A stretch of DNA of 64,000 nt from Trypanosoma brucei gambiense DAL972 (Eukaryota; Euglenozoa; Kinetoplastea; Trypanosomatida; Trypanosomatidae). Below, piece after piece: positions 18,174-28,420 of this stretch (positions are counted from its first letter, which is position 1; each line of letters opens with the position of its first letter). The stretch spans positions 840,262 through 904,261 of the forward strand of contig NC_026739.1 in assembly GCF_000210295.1 (NCBI RefSeq), in the 5' to 3' direction. The notes beneath the pieces were generated by a model. That model was not told the DNA's origin. It ran no database searches and saw nothing but the letters and a program-made list of their open reading frames with translations. The translations under genes and the position numbers were made by a program.

Positions 18174-21100
18174 CTATAACCCCTCCTCGAATACGCCGCG
18201 CTCTTGCTGGATCCACCGAGAAAGAAACACACCATCACACTGCTTTCTGGATGCGTCACCCCGCTGGGGACGAGAAGCGCTTCCCTCCACAGACAAATTC
18301 GTGCCGTCACTGTTGTTATCATCAGCATCACCGCCCTCCCCACCTGAAGCCGCAGACCCGCACCTTTTAACGCAACCAACGAACATGTGGTAAAGTGCCC
18401 ATAGCGGCATGTCACATTGCTCTATAACCCGCGGTAGAAGTTCCTTGCTTATTTTCTTCGCCTCCTCCACGGTGTTATCAGGTTGTGTTACGGGAACCGT
18501 AACATCGAAGTAACACCCCATCAGCACTCCCCTCACGGTAATAAACACAAGTTGCCGCTCTAGCATGCACTGGGGTGCAAACACATCATCTACCACAAAA
18601 GAGAACTCCACGCCTTTCGCCAAGAGTGCCGTGATCAACGGTATCTCACGCAACTCCTCTTCAAGACATTTGGAAAAGAGATCTTTCGATAGAAGAACGT
18701 TGGCGTATTTTTTTGACGGGAAAATAGAATCTTCCTCAATGCAAACATCATAAAAGACCCCTGTTGAGATACACACCACGCCCCTCTGCGATATCTCCAC
18801 TCTCGTTGGATACGGGCGTGGTGCGAACAAATAACTGTAGCCATCCAACCGCACACTCAAGTGCCCGTTAGCTAAGGAAGCCACATTTACAAGGACTTGA
18901 TGTCTTTCATCTTTTCCCTGCAAGCAAACAGCACCAATGCGCACTGTATTGAAATTACCCGTAGCACCAAAACCTTGAGTTGATAAAGTGACTAAGACGT
19001 CCCCTTCGATTCCATCCAACGTGAAGGTACCCCGTCCTGTCAGCCGACGCTCAACATACTCCAACTGGAGCTCAAGAGAGAAGTACATGGGAATACCTTC
19101 CATCCAGCTCACATCAACACCTTTTTGCAATGACCCAACAAGTTTGTCGCTCAGTGTAACAAGACTTGCAAGCGGCATTTCAGACACTTCCATGGATAGC
19201 GACTCAAAATTCCGGTTTAGTGCAACACGCTGAAGGCGACAAACAAAACTACCGCAGGCTGGCACCACCAATGTACCACTCAAGTTAACAGTCGGTTGTA
19301 GGAAAGACTGTGGCTGGTGTCCTAGCACGGCGTTAAAGTTAATGCTTAAATCACTGATAAAGGCATCAGGAAAGACATCCCCGATATCATATCGCGCACT
19401 GGGTGACATTCCCGAGATCAAAATCTGTTCATCAGGGTAACCAATGCTGCCGGCCAATGTCAATTCAATAATGGGTTCCGTCCCCTCACCACTATCAAAT
19501 TGCGTGTCATACGATACAAAGTTTATTCTCTTATGCTCCGTTACTGGCAATGCCATTTCCGATGGATCAACATTCGTAGCTTTCATACAAAGCTCAATCT
19601 CAAACACCATATATCCAATCACCAAACCTCGTAAGCCAAAGTTGATATCATTCCCTGGTAACGTGAACCGAACGGTTGCATTAGGGCTATCCATCGTTGG
19701 CGCAGAAAGAATTATTTCCGTTTTCGTATTTTCCAAAAACTGCAGGGTGTACAGCAGTAGCAGTTTGTCGAAAATGGGACATGGGCAAGTTGCGAGGGAG
19801 GTGCGGCGGATAAAATTCACGCCAGGAAACAGCTGCATTTGGTGGTTGAGGGGTAATGGAGAGCACCCAGGAAACGTCAGTCGGTACCTCGGCGTGAACA
19901 CTAGCGTATTGAGTGTAAACGCAATGAGTACCGGTTGACCGGAGAACCCAACATGATAGAGTAGAGGTAGTCTAGGGAAGTGTTCAATGGCCAGCCAGTT
20001 GATTTCCTTGATTTCCACTAATACCATCACCGACGCAACGTGCTCATTTAATGCATTGATTTTTTTTGTAACCAGCAAGTCCGTGTTTCTCTGTACGTGC
20101 AGAGACATGCTCCACAAAATGATTACGAAAGCACGAGCATTATGGAATCCGTAAAAGCTCTCTGCTAGCGTACCACCCTCCACAATCTTTGGATAAAACC
20201 ACGAAACGCTTTCCTTTTCGATGGAAAAATCACGAGACACCAACATTGGATTAGCAATTAACATGTTCAGCTTATCCACGCCACAGGAGTACCTTTCTGC
20301 TACCGCATGCAGTAAATACATGAAATCGTTTCCGGAGCGCCTTTCCGTGGATATGTACTTGTTGTCCGGAAGGTTCTTTGCCTTGGACGCATTCCTAAAC
20401 ACTTTACTCTGAAACGCAATATATTCTGATTTAAACCGCATGAAGTATTGGGCGATACGCCCATGGTGCTCAATGTCCTCAGGTTCACGGAGGCCACTAA
20501 CAACGCTCCTTGCTTGATCGTAGCCTGCACGGCACTGTTGACAAAATTCGTCTTCATGGCTATAGGCAGCATTTTTCCACGTCTCGTACATGCTGTCACT
20601 GAGTGGACACCGCAAAAGGGATGATAATTTTGTCCTTGCGCCTTTCTCGAGTGACCAAAACACTTCAAAAAGCTCAAGAAATGACGCTTTGGGGATCCCC
20701 TTGAATCTCACTCGCCAGTATGATGTTGGAGTGTCTACAAAAAAGGACAATGAGTTTCCTTTAGGCGAGAAGGGTCTCTCCGCCACGGGAACGTAATCTA
20801 CTCCATTGTTACTTGTCTCAACAACTATAACCAACACCTCTTCTTCCATCTCTATAGCTTTAACGATCTCCTCCTGTTGAGCAGTTGAAGCCTTACTGAT
20901 TTTCTTCCCGGTTTTCTTGGGAGCTCGTGGAGAAGAAGCGGAAGTCACCTCCAATGCTGCTAATTTTTCTAATTCCGCCTCTGCGTCGGGATTGGTTTCA
21001 ACACGGCCGTTGACAAACACCTGCTTGAAATGTGGAGATGTATCGCTGTCAAAAAACCACGAAACAGAGGCCTCCGTTTCCATCCCACGCGAACGCAATA

Positions 21101-24100
21101 CAACAGTTTTTGCATTGTTATCAGATAAAAATATCGGCAACCGCACTTCATCGAATTTTTCTACTGCCATTTTCACATCGGGCGCCTTGGAGAAGTCGTA
21201 GCGAACGAATGCTTTACCGATAAAAGAATACCATTCAGCTTGGATATCGCACTCCTTTTTCCAACTTATAAAAGGCCCTGATTTAGAACTGAAACACGTT
21301 TCCTCCAGATTATCTTCTGCAAGAACGGGTCGAAGCCGCCAGTGCGACGACATTCCTCGTGGTTTCCACCCTTGGCGCACCTTCCGAGAATCTGCACTGT
21401 CATCGTTCCTCAGCGTAGCAACCGCTTGCCACGAGGAACCATCAACAGAACGCTTTTCAACTACAAATGAAGAAAGTGGCGGCAACTCCGCCTCAACAGC
21501 AACTACCTCGGTACAATTTCCCCTCAGGTTCAGGTCCTTTCCACTTGAGCCGGCTACGATATCTCCCTTTGAGTCCACATGGTGGTAAAGGGTTGGTTTT
21601 GGGGTGTCGAATCGTATGCTACATATTCTTAGCGGCGAAGTTCCCACACGCTGTGTGACCCGAAGTCGCCAATACTGACAACAATCGCTTACATCCCATG
21701 CTGCCTGCGCTAAGTTACCCCGAAGATTAAACGTTACCCCAACACCTCGCCACTCTACCGCATCGGAGCTACACTCAACCACGAACGCAGTGTAGGGACT
21801 TTTGTTTTCATGGCATATCATGCAGACACCAACAACTTGCGTGGCGTCTTGCTTGCTGTCAAGAACTATTGACGACCCAACTTCTGCCGGCACAACCACG
21901 TTTGCCACAGTATCACCGGAGGACCCCACTTCACACAGTACGAAGGGATCCAATAAACAGCTTAGATACAAAGAGTCCTCCAAATAAACGGACGGACCCG
22001 TATACTCGAAGAAAGTTAAGTTTTCGTATATCGTACTTTGTTCCCGTGCCTCCAGTTCTACGCTCCAGAATCGACGGGGTCCCCTGGGATGCCATGCAGC
22101 TCTGAAATAGTGGTCATGACTATGCCACGTGCCGCATACCTCCCACTGTTCACCATTTGAACTGCAGGATATGATCCACGTCACAGGTCGCGGTTTTCCA
22201 ACACAAATACATGAAAACTCCATGACGTCAGACGGTTCCCTTTCCCCATAGTCTACTATGAGGTGCTGTCTGACAACCTTAGTAGCCCCGCTCTCGTCGA
22301 CAGGGTTTTCGAACGCCACTGTGACCTTATCATCAACGAATAGCGAAGACATGGGTCCATTCAATGTACCGCTGCAAGCAACTCTTACCGGCAAAACTCT
22401 GGAAGAAACCGAAGAAACTGTAAGAAGCAACATATGGAAATACAATACGGGATATTCGTGCCGACTGTCCACCTCCTCACATTCCAAACTGAAACGCCAG
22501 AACCTCCGTGAATGGTGTCCAACCCTCTCACTCCCCCAAATTGTCCGACACCGACTAGTTATTTGATGATGTCTTCCCACCGTTTGCCATAGAACACCAT
22601 CATCGCTGCACTCCACCACCCAGTTATCGTTGCATGGTTCTGAGCTCTGCATAGTCACCCCAACCAACAGCTTTTGGTAATTTTTAAAGTCAAGATTGAT
22701 GACACAGTCGTGCCGCCTTATTCCCCATCTCAAATACCACGTAACGGGGAAAAATACTTCTGATTGAGAGACAGGCTTAGCCTCCGTTAGGTTAGTTATC
22801 CCTTGTGTCTCCACGTCAAGCGCTGCCACAAGGTCCTCACAAAATGTATAAAAACGGGTTGGATATTTCGGGAACGAAGCGGCGCAGAGAATCTTTTTAC
22901 CTTCAAAAGCAGGATGACGGAAATAGGTTGAGTTGCTCAACCTCATTGGTCCCTCCACAAGTTCCGATGTTACGATGTTCCAGCGAAGAACATGAGGGGA
23001 CTTGATAACAAAGACCTCCTCCGGTTGGCTCCATATCTGGACAATATTCTCCACTTCCTCCATCTTCCATGGCAAATCTTTAAACATCGTCGCAGCGCTT
23101 TGAACACCACCACCCCCAGATGCGAATGCCCCCTTCTCAATGTCCCATAAAATAACATGACTTCCGCTAATGAACGCGACGATGTTGGGGGTCCTTACGT
23201 TGGGATAAAATGCCGCGTTAACCCCTCTCAGGAATGGTGCAGGCAGTGTATCAAATGCAGGATGGGCTGCTATTGGTACCGCACGATGGCCAACCACAAC
23301 ACCATTGGAACAATCTAATTCAACAAAGTGAGGGCCGCAGAACAACAGGCAGAAATCCCCATTTGGAAGAAGAGGAAGTATGCAATGCCGCTCGAACCAA
23401 CCTGCACTTGTCGACGTTGTGAAAACGGCACCAGGCGTCAAACAGTTTAATATATCCCTTGCTGGCGAAAGGAGACAGGGTGCATCGATTGTCACCAACG
23501 TAGACTCCAATGGCGGTAGTGCAACGGTGGGATCGACAGGTATAGTGCCAACAACGTGCATTACCTCGTACAGAAGAAGACGCACAACGCCCGTGCCAAC
23601 AGGCAGTTTGCTGACGAAGCGCACACGCCAAACGCACCCTACATGCGATACGCCCCAACAAACAGGTGTGATTGATGATGTAATAAAGAAATGTGCGTGT
23701 CTTACATACGCGATCCCGTCGTCACTACTCTCGAGAAGGACTTCAACGGGCGCGACCTGAAGAACTCGGGGTTCTATGCACGACAGATTCAGTACAATCA
23801 CGAGCGCGCCGAAGGCGCAGGGATTCATAGGATCGTACCGAACCTCGATAGTCTGGGAAGGTTCTCCCAACAAACTCTCCTCAGTTTGTACAAACACCGC
23901 ACTTTCACACAGGAGCGGTGCGACCGTGGTAAAGTTATGGGGTAACACAACTGACAGAAGGTCTTCTGCGCACTCCGCACTCTGAGTAAGAGTACTTGTA
24001 ACTGTACACTCCCTGTGAACGCTTCGATGAGCATCACATAAAATAACATCGTGAACACTGCACTCTGTTTCCAGCACCGTTCTACATATACTGCCAAGTG

Positions 24101-27100
24101 CTGTCATCGTATTTTGTCGAAACGCCATCGGCAGTCTCGACAAAACGGAAGAAGGAATGGTCTCAAACCGAACCTCGCACTTCGCGTCATGGGAGTAAAT
24201 GAAGTTTTTTACGGTTGCAACACGTCCACAGCGACCAATAAGCATCACCACCATCTCCTTCTCATGTGTAATGGAGCTCCCCTTTCCGTCACCGTTATTG
24301 TTGTTTGCACTGATCTTTGCCGTTGTCCCCACCAAACTTTCTTCCCTTGTAGACCTAATACTCCCCATGCTCGCCCAATTATTGTTATTATTATCCTCTT
24401 GCTCTTGGCTCTCTTCCGTTTCACCACTTTTCTCCCACATCAGCATTGTCGCCATTGGGCCGTGAGGAAACACTTTCGACAGTGACGGTCCGAATATGGT
24501 TTCACCTGCGTTACCCTTCCCATGATCCCCAACTCGCATCGGTCCTCCAACAAGGCACCTTTCCGTGATGTTGAACACAACGTATTCAAGCTGACAGAAG
24601 AAAAACACGAGCGGCGTGTTTGCCACCGGAACAGCGGCATTAATTCCTGAAAGAAACTTTTCGGGTAGCGATCGAAACTGTTTGTGACACCTCAATTTGA
24701 ATAAACCACCACTACACCTCTGGCGGTAGCTATCCCATTCCAACCACTCCTCACCACAAAAAAAATATGCAGTTCGTGGGTTGACTGGGGAATTGAAGGC
24801 ACAATCAAATCCACCCATAAAAGGAAAACTGTTCAGCCCCAACGTCTTGGACATGGGTTGTAAGGGAATATTCATGGAACGATTCTCCACGTTGAAACAA
24901 CACACGTGATTTTTGATAAAAAACAGAGCATATTCGGTCAAATTTCCATCCTTTGTGCAAAGACAAATGGAATGCCATGTTTCACCGATGAGTGATGGCG
25001 GAACAACCTCAGGTTCCTGTGCTAACGCCCGTGCAGTAATCCCTTTTTCCATTTGTGCTGACAAGGGAAGCACCAACCGACCTCCGTTGGGTTTAGAACG
25101 TCCCCCAGACTTCCTTTGCGATTCTGCCTCTTTCCTCATAAAGGACCACATACCCAACAAATCCTCATGAAATGGATCTTGTGTTATGATAGGGGCATCT
25201 TTCTTGCGGTTCGCCGGCCTGGACACACGCTTAGTCAAACGTTTTTTTTCCACACGATCTACGGGAAGAGACGAAGACAAGGTGAGCATAGTTGTAGACT
25301 CTGAGAGTAACCCCATAACCTGATTCCACTCAACATCACCGCCGCGTTCCCGGACATGTTCACGAGTCACCGTCCCACTGCCCATCTGTAGACGTGCTGG
25401 ATAGGGTGGAAGATTCACCAAATCATGTAGAAGCCGAGCAACCCACTCCACTGCGTTAGGACCAAGTACCTCGCTCAGGTAAAAGAGAACAAGGGAGCGA
25501 GTACTTTCAGTGAGACAAAGCTGTCGCAGCGTTCGCAGAAGTTTCCATTGACTTTGCGAAATATGGCACTCACCCGTGCGGTATGCAAAGAAAAGTAACG
25601 CAGGTGGAAACCGAATAGCTTCCGAGAAAACTCTCGAGCCTTCAAGCCCCCCACCGTCTGTTGACAGGCAAATATCGCTCATGTAGTTGAAAGCTTCATG
25701 GAGCACTTGACAGTTCTCCACTATGCCAATAACTTTCTTCGGAAGGTACCGCGAGGCGTGCAGTGAAATCTTCTCACCGTTGCTCAAAGCAAAGACATTG
25801 GAATCAACAAAAATACACGCGTCACTGGATACATAGAGGTTAAAAACACTGCGGGGCACGTAAAAGAATCCACGATTCCCCACATTCTCCCCGAAGTTGC
25901 TTTGGCAGATAACATAGATGGTGTTGTGTATGTTTGTCTGCCCAACGACCTTAAGGGTCGTGTGAAATGAACGACCCATGGGCGATTCATTTGGTATCAC
26001 ACCGTTCGGCAGTGCGAGCCACTCTACGCAAAAGCGCATGACGATAAGTATTGATCGCCGCATCTTACGAAACGCCCACAAAACAGCCCGTGTGTTGTCA
26101 AACAAGTTCGAATGAGGACCATCGACAATAAACAACCCTTGACGTCGTCGCGAAAATGCAGCTCGAACCAAAGTCTCCATGTCAGCTACCTTACACCACT
26201 TTTCCCATAGATAATATAAGTCTCGTGTGGGTCTTTCTTTTCGACGGTTAAACGGTGCCGATTCCACAGGAAGGCAACCGACCATCAGTGCCACTTCACA
26301 CGCATGCCGCAACTCCATTCCCAAAGAAGTGGGAGGTATCTTAGCTAAGAAACGGCCAACCGCATAGATCATATATGGATCAATAGCCACACCCTCGATA
26401 TCCGTCATCGCGCTCGCAACAGTAAGTGCACAACAGGTGTCTTCCCCAGCCGCATCGTCAATGTAGGCAGAAGCGAAGTTGATAATAGAAAAATCGTCAT
26501 TTGATAACTGGGTCAACGGAATATCCAGCGAGGATAAAAGACTTATGCCGGTCATACTGTTCGTAACCTGCACACCGCCATAGCTATACAACCCAAATCG
26601 TACAAGATGCTGCACGCACAGTTGAGAGCAAGGTTTGAACCTTTGGTGTTTTATCATTACTCTTGACAAGTGAAGAAGCGCCGACGGTCGCAGATAACAG
26701 TCCACCGTTACGTCATCATGGAGTTGAGATAAGAATCTATACGCACCATTGGACAAACATAGAGTGTGATTTCCACATACGCTACACGCATCCGCATCGT
26801 CATGGTTCTTCCTATGCATCTCCTCAGCGTCACTGCTGTCAGCTGACGAGCTGTCGAAACACCGTGTGGCTCCCGATGAGGCAGACGATAACGGGTTTAC
26901 CACTTTCGTACTGCCCTCAGCGTTCAATTTTTCTGAATTTACGCGCTTTCTCTCCAGTCTAGCGACATTGTCTACCAGACAGCGCTGCAACGTTGTATTC
27001 CGAGGACAAGTGCCCTTAACACCGTGGAGGTGCTCGCTCAACACACTCTCAATCATGATCACGATATCATCGCTCAGTTTATTCTTGCATTCATAAGAGC

Positions 27101-27842
27101 ATATAAATAGCACACCATTGTTCGTATCACAGCATACGAGCAAGGTCCGAAACAAAACTCCCAGCGCAACCTCGCAGTAACTCTCTCCACGATTCATGAG
27201 TGCCTTCGAAAGCGCCAGGAGAATCTGTCCTTCAACCCTTTGGTCAGGGGAATAGATGACAGCCCTGTTGCAAACCAAACAACGGGAAGCCACTAACTTC
27301 ATGTTCGCATTGGAAAAGCACTGCCGTTGTATAGACAGGTACTTGGGTGTGTCCTTGTCCAATAGGATTTCCGTCAAGCAATTGTTTTTTAATGCGAGGG
27401 CGAAGAGCTTACGTCCACTGCTCACACTCAATGGAACGTCACGTAGGTCAATCTTTTGCAATGTTTCGTGAAAACCAAGGTACTGCAACATTTGAGCGAT
27501 ATCTTCAGCAGTCAACTTACATCCTCTCATGGACAAACTCGCAACAGAAAGGCGCTGTAGTGTTGTGAGAATAGGGATGATACCGCGTTCACCCAAGTAG
27601 CCGTTATCAAAGTTGAAAACTGTCGACCCGGCTCGTAATTGCTTTACAAACGCGTTGTTTACATTTATTCCAATGCGCGCACACTCCGAACGGTAAAACC
27701 TCTCCGCTTCACTGACTGAATGGATCCGATTCGAAGTGGTTGAGCTTGAAGGCGAAGGTGGAGCTAAGGGATCCACTGTCTCCTCACTGGGGGACGCGGC
27801 CAAACACTTAGTGGCCCCTTTCAAGTTTTCTTCCCCTTGCAT
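18174..27842 (-). CDS. Giant multidomain protein: LRR, papain-like, hemopexin-like and discoidin-like parts
   Basis: 3222 residues, one uninterrupted frame from an ATG. Residues ~60-165 have leucine-rich-repeat character. Residues ~455-670 resemble a C1 (papain) peptidase: EDTCCALTVASAM with candidate nucleophile Cys471, SFHTTLKVVG with candidate His627, and QSNFGENVGNRGFFYV (647-662) in place of the papain NSWG..WG..GY segment. Residues ~965-1105 and again ~1530-1680 look like hemopexin-type propeller blades (FFxxxxxxxW/LEWD, 'PxxFxxGINAA' and 'FxxLPxPFLRGVNAAF'). Between ~1715 and 2400 there are about five F5/8-type C (discoidin-like) units with WxxVECSxDGxxW and a later FWRxxL strand. The last ~800 residues are beta-rich and end in an acidic, Ser-rich tail. 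I see no signal peptide or membrane span, so it is probably cytoplasmic or cytoskeletal. Domain calls are by eye; substrate and role are unknown. Confidence 0.85.
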   Translation of the reverse strand: MQGEENLKGATKCLAASPSEETVDPLAPPSPSSSTTSNRIHSVSEAERFYRSECARIGINVNNAFVKQLRAGSTVFNFDNGYLGERGIIPILTTLQRLSVASLSMRGCKLTAEDIAQMLQYLGFHETLQKIDLRDVPLSVSSGRKLFALALKNNCLTEILLDKDTPKYLSIQRQCFSNANMKLVASRCLVCNRAVIYSPDQRVEGQILLALSKALMNRGESYCEVALGVLFRTLLVCCDTNNGVLFICSYECKNKLSDDIVIMIESVLSEHLHGVKGTCPRNTTLQRCLVDNVARLERKRVNSEKLNAEGSTKVVNPLSSASSGATRCFDSSSADSSDAEEMHRKNHDDADACSVCGNHTLCLSNGAYRFLSQLHDDVTVDCYLRPSALLHLSRVMIKHQRFKPCSQLCVQHLVRFGLYSYGGVQVTNSMTGISLLSSLDIPLTQLSNDDFSIINFASAYIDDAAGEDTCCALTVASAMTDIEGVAIDPYMIYAVGRFLAKIPPTSLGMELRHACEVALMVGCLPVESAPFNRRKERPTRDLYYLWEKWCKVADMETLVRAAFSRRRQGLFIVDGPHSNLFDNTRAVLWAFRKMRRSILIVMRFCVEWLALPNGVIPNESPMGRSFHTTLKVVGQTNIHNTIYVICQSNFGENVGNRGFFYVPRSVFNLYVSSDACIFVDSNVFALSNGEKISLHASRYLPKKVIGIVENCQVLHEAFNYMSDICLSTDGGGLEGSRVFSEAIRFPPALLFFAYRTGECHISQSQWKLLRTLRQLCLTESTRSLVLFYLSEVLGPNAVEWVARLLHDLVNLPPYPARLQMGSGTVTREHVRERGGDVEWNQVMGLLSESTTMLTLSSSLPVDRVEKKRLTKRVSRPANRKKDAPIITQDPFHEDLLGMWSFMRKEAESQRKSGGRSKPNGGRLVLPLSAQMEKGITARALAQEPEVVPPSLIGETWHSICLCTKDGNLTEYALFFIKNHVCCFNVENRSMNIPLQPMSKTLGLNSFPFMGGFDCAFNSPVNPRTAYFFCGEEWLEWDSYRQRCSGGLFKLRCHKQFRSLPEKFLSGINAAVPVANTPLVFFFCQLEYVVFNITERCLVGGPMRVGDHGKGNAGETIFGPSLSKVFPHGPMATMLMWEKSGETEESQEQEDNNNNNWASMGSIRSTREESLVGTTAKISANNNNGDGKGSSITHEKEMVVMLIGRCGRVATVKNFIYSHDAKCEVRFETIPSSVLSRLPMAFRQNTMTALGSICRTVLETECSVHDVILCDAHRSVHRECTVTSTLTQSAECAEDLLSVVLPHNFTTVAPLLCESAVFVQTEESLLGEPSQTIEVRYDPMNPCAFGALVIVLNLSCIEPRVLQVAPVEVLLESSDDGIAYVRHAHFFITSSITPVCWGVSHVGCVWRVRFVSKLPVGTGVVRLLLYEVMHVVGTIPVDPTVALPPLESTLVTIDAPCLLSPARDILNCLTPGAVFTTSTSAGWFERHCILPLLPNGDFCLLFCGPHFVELDCSNGVVVGHRAVPIAAHPAFDTLPAPFLRGVNAAFYPNVRTPNIVAFISGSHVILWDIEKGAFASGGGGVQSAATMFKDLPWKMEEVENIVQIWSQPEEVFVIKSPHVLRWNIVTSELVEGPMRLSNSTYFRHPAFEGKKILCAASFPKYPTRFYTFCEDLVAALDVETQGITNLTEAKPVSQSEVFFPVTWYLRWGIRRHDCVINLDFKNYQKLLVGVTMQSSEPCNDNWVVECSDDGVLWQTVGRHHQITSRCRTIWGSERVGHHSRRFWRFSLECEEVDSRHEYPVLYFHMLLLTVSSVSSRVLPVRVACSGTLNGPMSSLFVDDKVTVAFENPVDESGATKVVRQHLIVDYGEREPSDVMEFSCICVGKPRPVTWIISCSSNGEQWEVCGTWHSHDHYFRAAWHPRGPRRFWSVELEAREQSTIYENLTFFEYTGPSVYLEDSLYLSCLLDPFVLCEVGSSGDTVANVVVPAEVGSSIVLDSKQDATQVVGVCMICHENKSPYTAFVVECSSDAVEWRGVGVTFNLRGNLAQAAWDVSDCCQYWRLRVTQRVGTSPLRICSIRFDTPKPTLYHHVDSKGDIVAGSSGKDLNLRGNCTEVVAVEAELPPLSSFVVEKRSVDGSSWQAVATLRNDDSADSRKVRQGWKPRGMSSHWRLRPVLAEDNLEETCFSSKSGPFISWKKECDIQAEWYSFIGKAFVRYDFSKAPDVKMAVEKFDEVRLPIFLSDNNAKTVVLRSRGMETEASVSWFFDSDTSPHFKQVFVNGRVETNPDAEAELEKLAALEVTSASSPRAPKKTGKKISKASTAQQEEIVKAIEMEEEVLVIVVETSNNGVDYVPVAERPFSPKGNSLSFFVDTPTSYWRVRFKGIPKASFLELFEVFWSLEKGARTKLSSLLRCPLSDSMYETWKNAAYSHEDEFCQQCRAGYDQARSVVSGLREPEDIEHHGRIAQYFMRFKSEYIAFQSKVFRNASKAKNLPDNKYISTERRSGNDFMYLLHAVAERYSCGVDKLNMLIANPMLVSRDFSIEKESVSWFYPKIVEGGTLAESFYGFHNARAFVIILWSMSLHVQRNTDLLVTKKINALNEHVASVMVLVEIKEINWLAIEHFPRLPLLYHVGFSGQPVLIAFTLNTLVFTPRYRLTFPGCSPLPLNHQMQLFPGVNFIRRTSLATCPCPIFDKLLLLYTLQFLENTKTEIILSAPTMDSPNATVRFTLPGNDINFGLRGLVIGYMVFEIELCMKATNVDPSEMALPVTEHKRINFVSYDTQFDSGEGTEPIIELTLAGSIGYPDEQILISGMSPSARYDIGDVFPDAFISDLSINFNAVLGHQPQSFLQPTVNLSGTLVVPACGSFVCRLQRVALNRNFESLSMEVSEMPLASLVTLSDKLVGSLQKGVDVSWMEGIPMYFSLELQLEYVERRLTGRGTFTLDGIEGDVLVTLSTQGFGATGNFNTVRIGAVCLQGKDERHQVLVNVASLANGHLSVRLDGYSYLFAPRPYPTRVEISQRGVVCISTGVFYDVCIEEDSIFPSKKYANVLLSKDLFSKCLEEELREIPLITALLAKGVEFSFVVDDVFAPQCMLERQLVFITVRGVLMGCYFDVTVPVTQPDNTVEEAKKISKELLPRVIEQCDMPLWALYHMFVGCVKRCGSAASGGEGGDADDNNSDGTNLSVEGSASRPQRGDASRKQCDGVFLSRWIQQERGVFEEGL

Positions 27843-28420
27843 TAATGACTCTTTTCGCCTCTTCTTTTTGTTTTTATCGTTTTTTTCTTTCTTCCCCTTC
27901 TACTTCCTTCCTCCACTTTAAAAATAGATCTAACCTTTATTTTATCCCTTCGGTGGTCTCTAAATGGTAAGGGACTGTGTGCACCTTGTTTTATTATTTT
28001 ACCTTTTGTTTCAATTTATGTGGTCCTTTTCGGCAGCACGCGGTCGTGCAGACGTACGGACTTTAATATTTAGTTACCGACGTAAGTGAGCACGCGGAAC
28101 CCCCGCCACAAAATAATGAGGAAATAATAAAAAGAAAGAAATTAACCAGGAGGATATCACATAAAACCCTCACTACCATGACAGTGCGACCCCTCTCCTC
28201 CTCCTGATACGAGGAATAATTATGTTGAATTAGTAAATAGCGAGCGGCTCACAAAACAAATGTTTTTTCCTTCGTTCAAAACCAACCTTCAAAAAAAAAA
28301 AGCGTGGCAATTAATTTACCCCTGCCAACTTCGCACACGACAATCACATTGCCTCTGGTGCCAACAGTTACACCTGATTGATGGATATGGTGCTGTCAAA
28401 GCTATTTTTTTTTTCCTTTT
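27843..28420. other. Intergenic region, 578 bp
   Basis: Upstream of the giant gene. The plus-strand sequence just 3' of 27842 is T/C-rich (purine-rich on the coding strand), unlike most starts here, so the acceptor may lie further up, e.g. near the A/G-rich block at 28100-28145. No gene seen. Confidence 0.5.
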
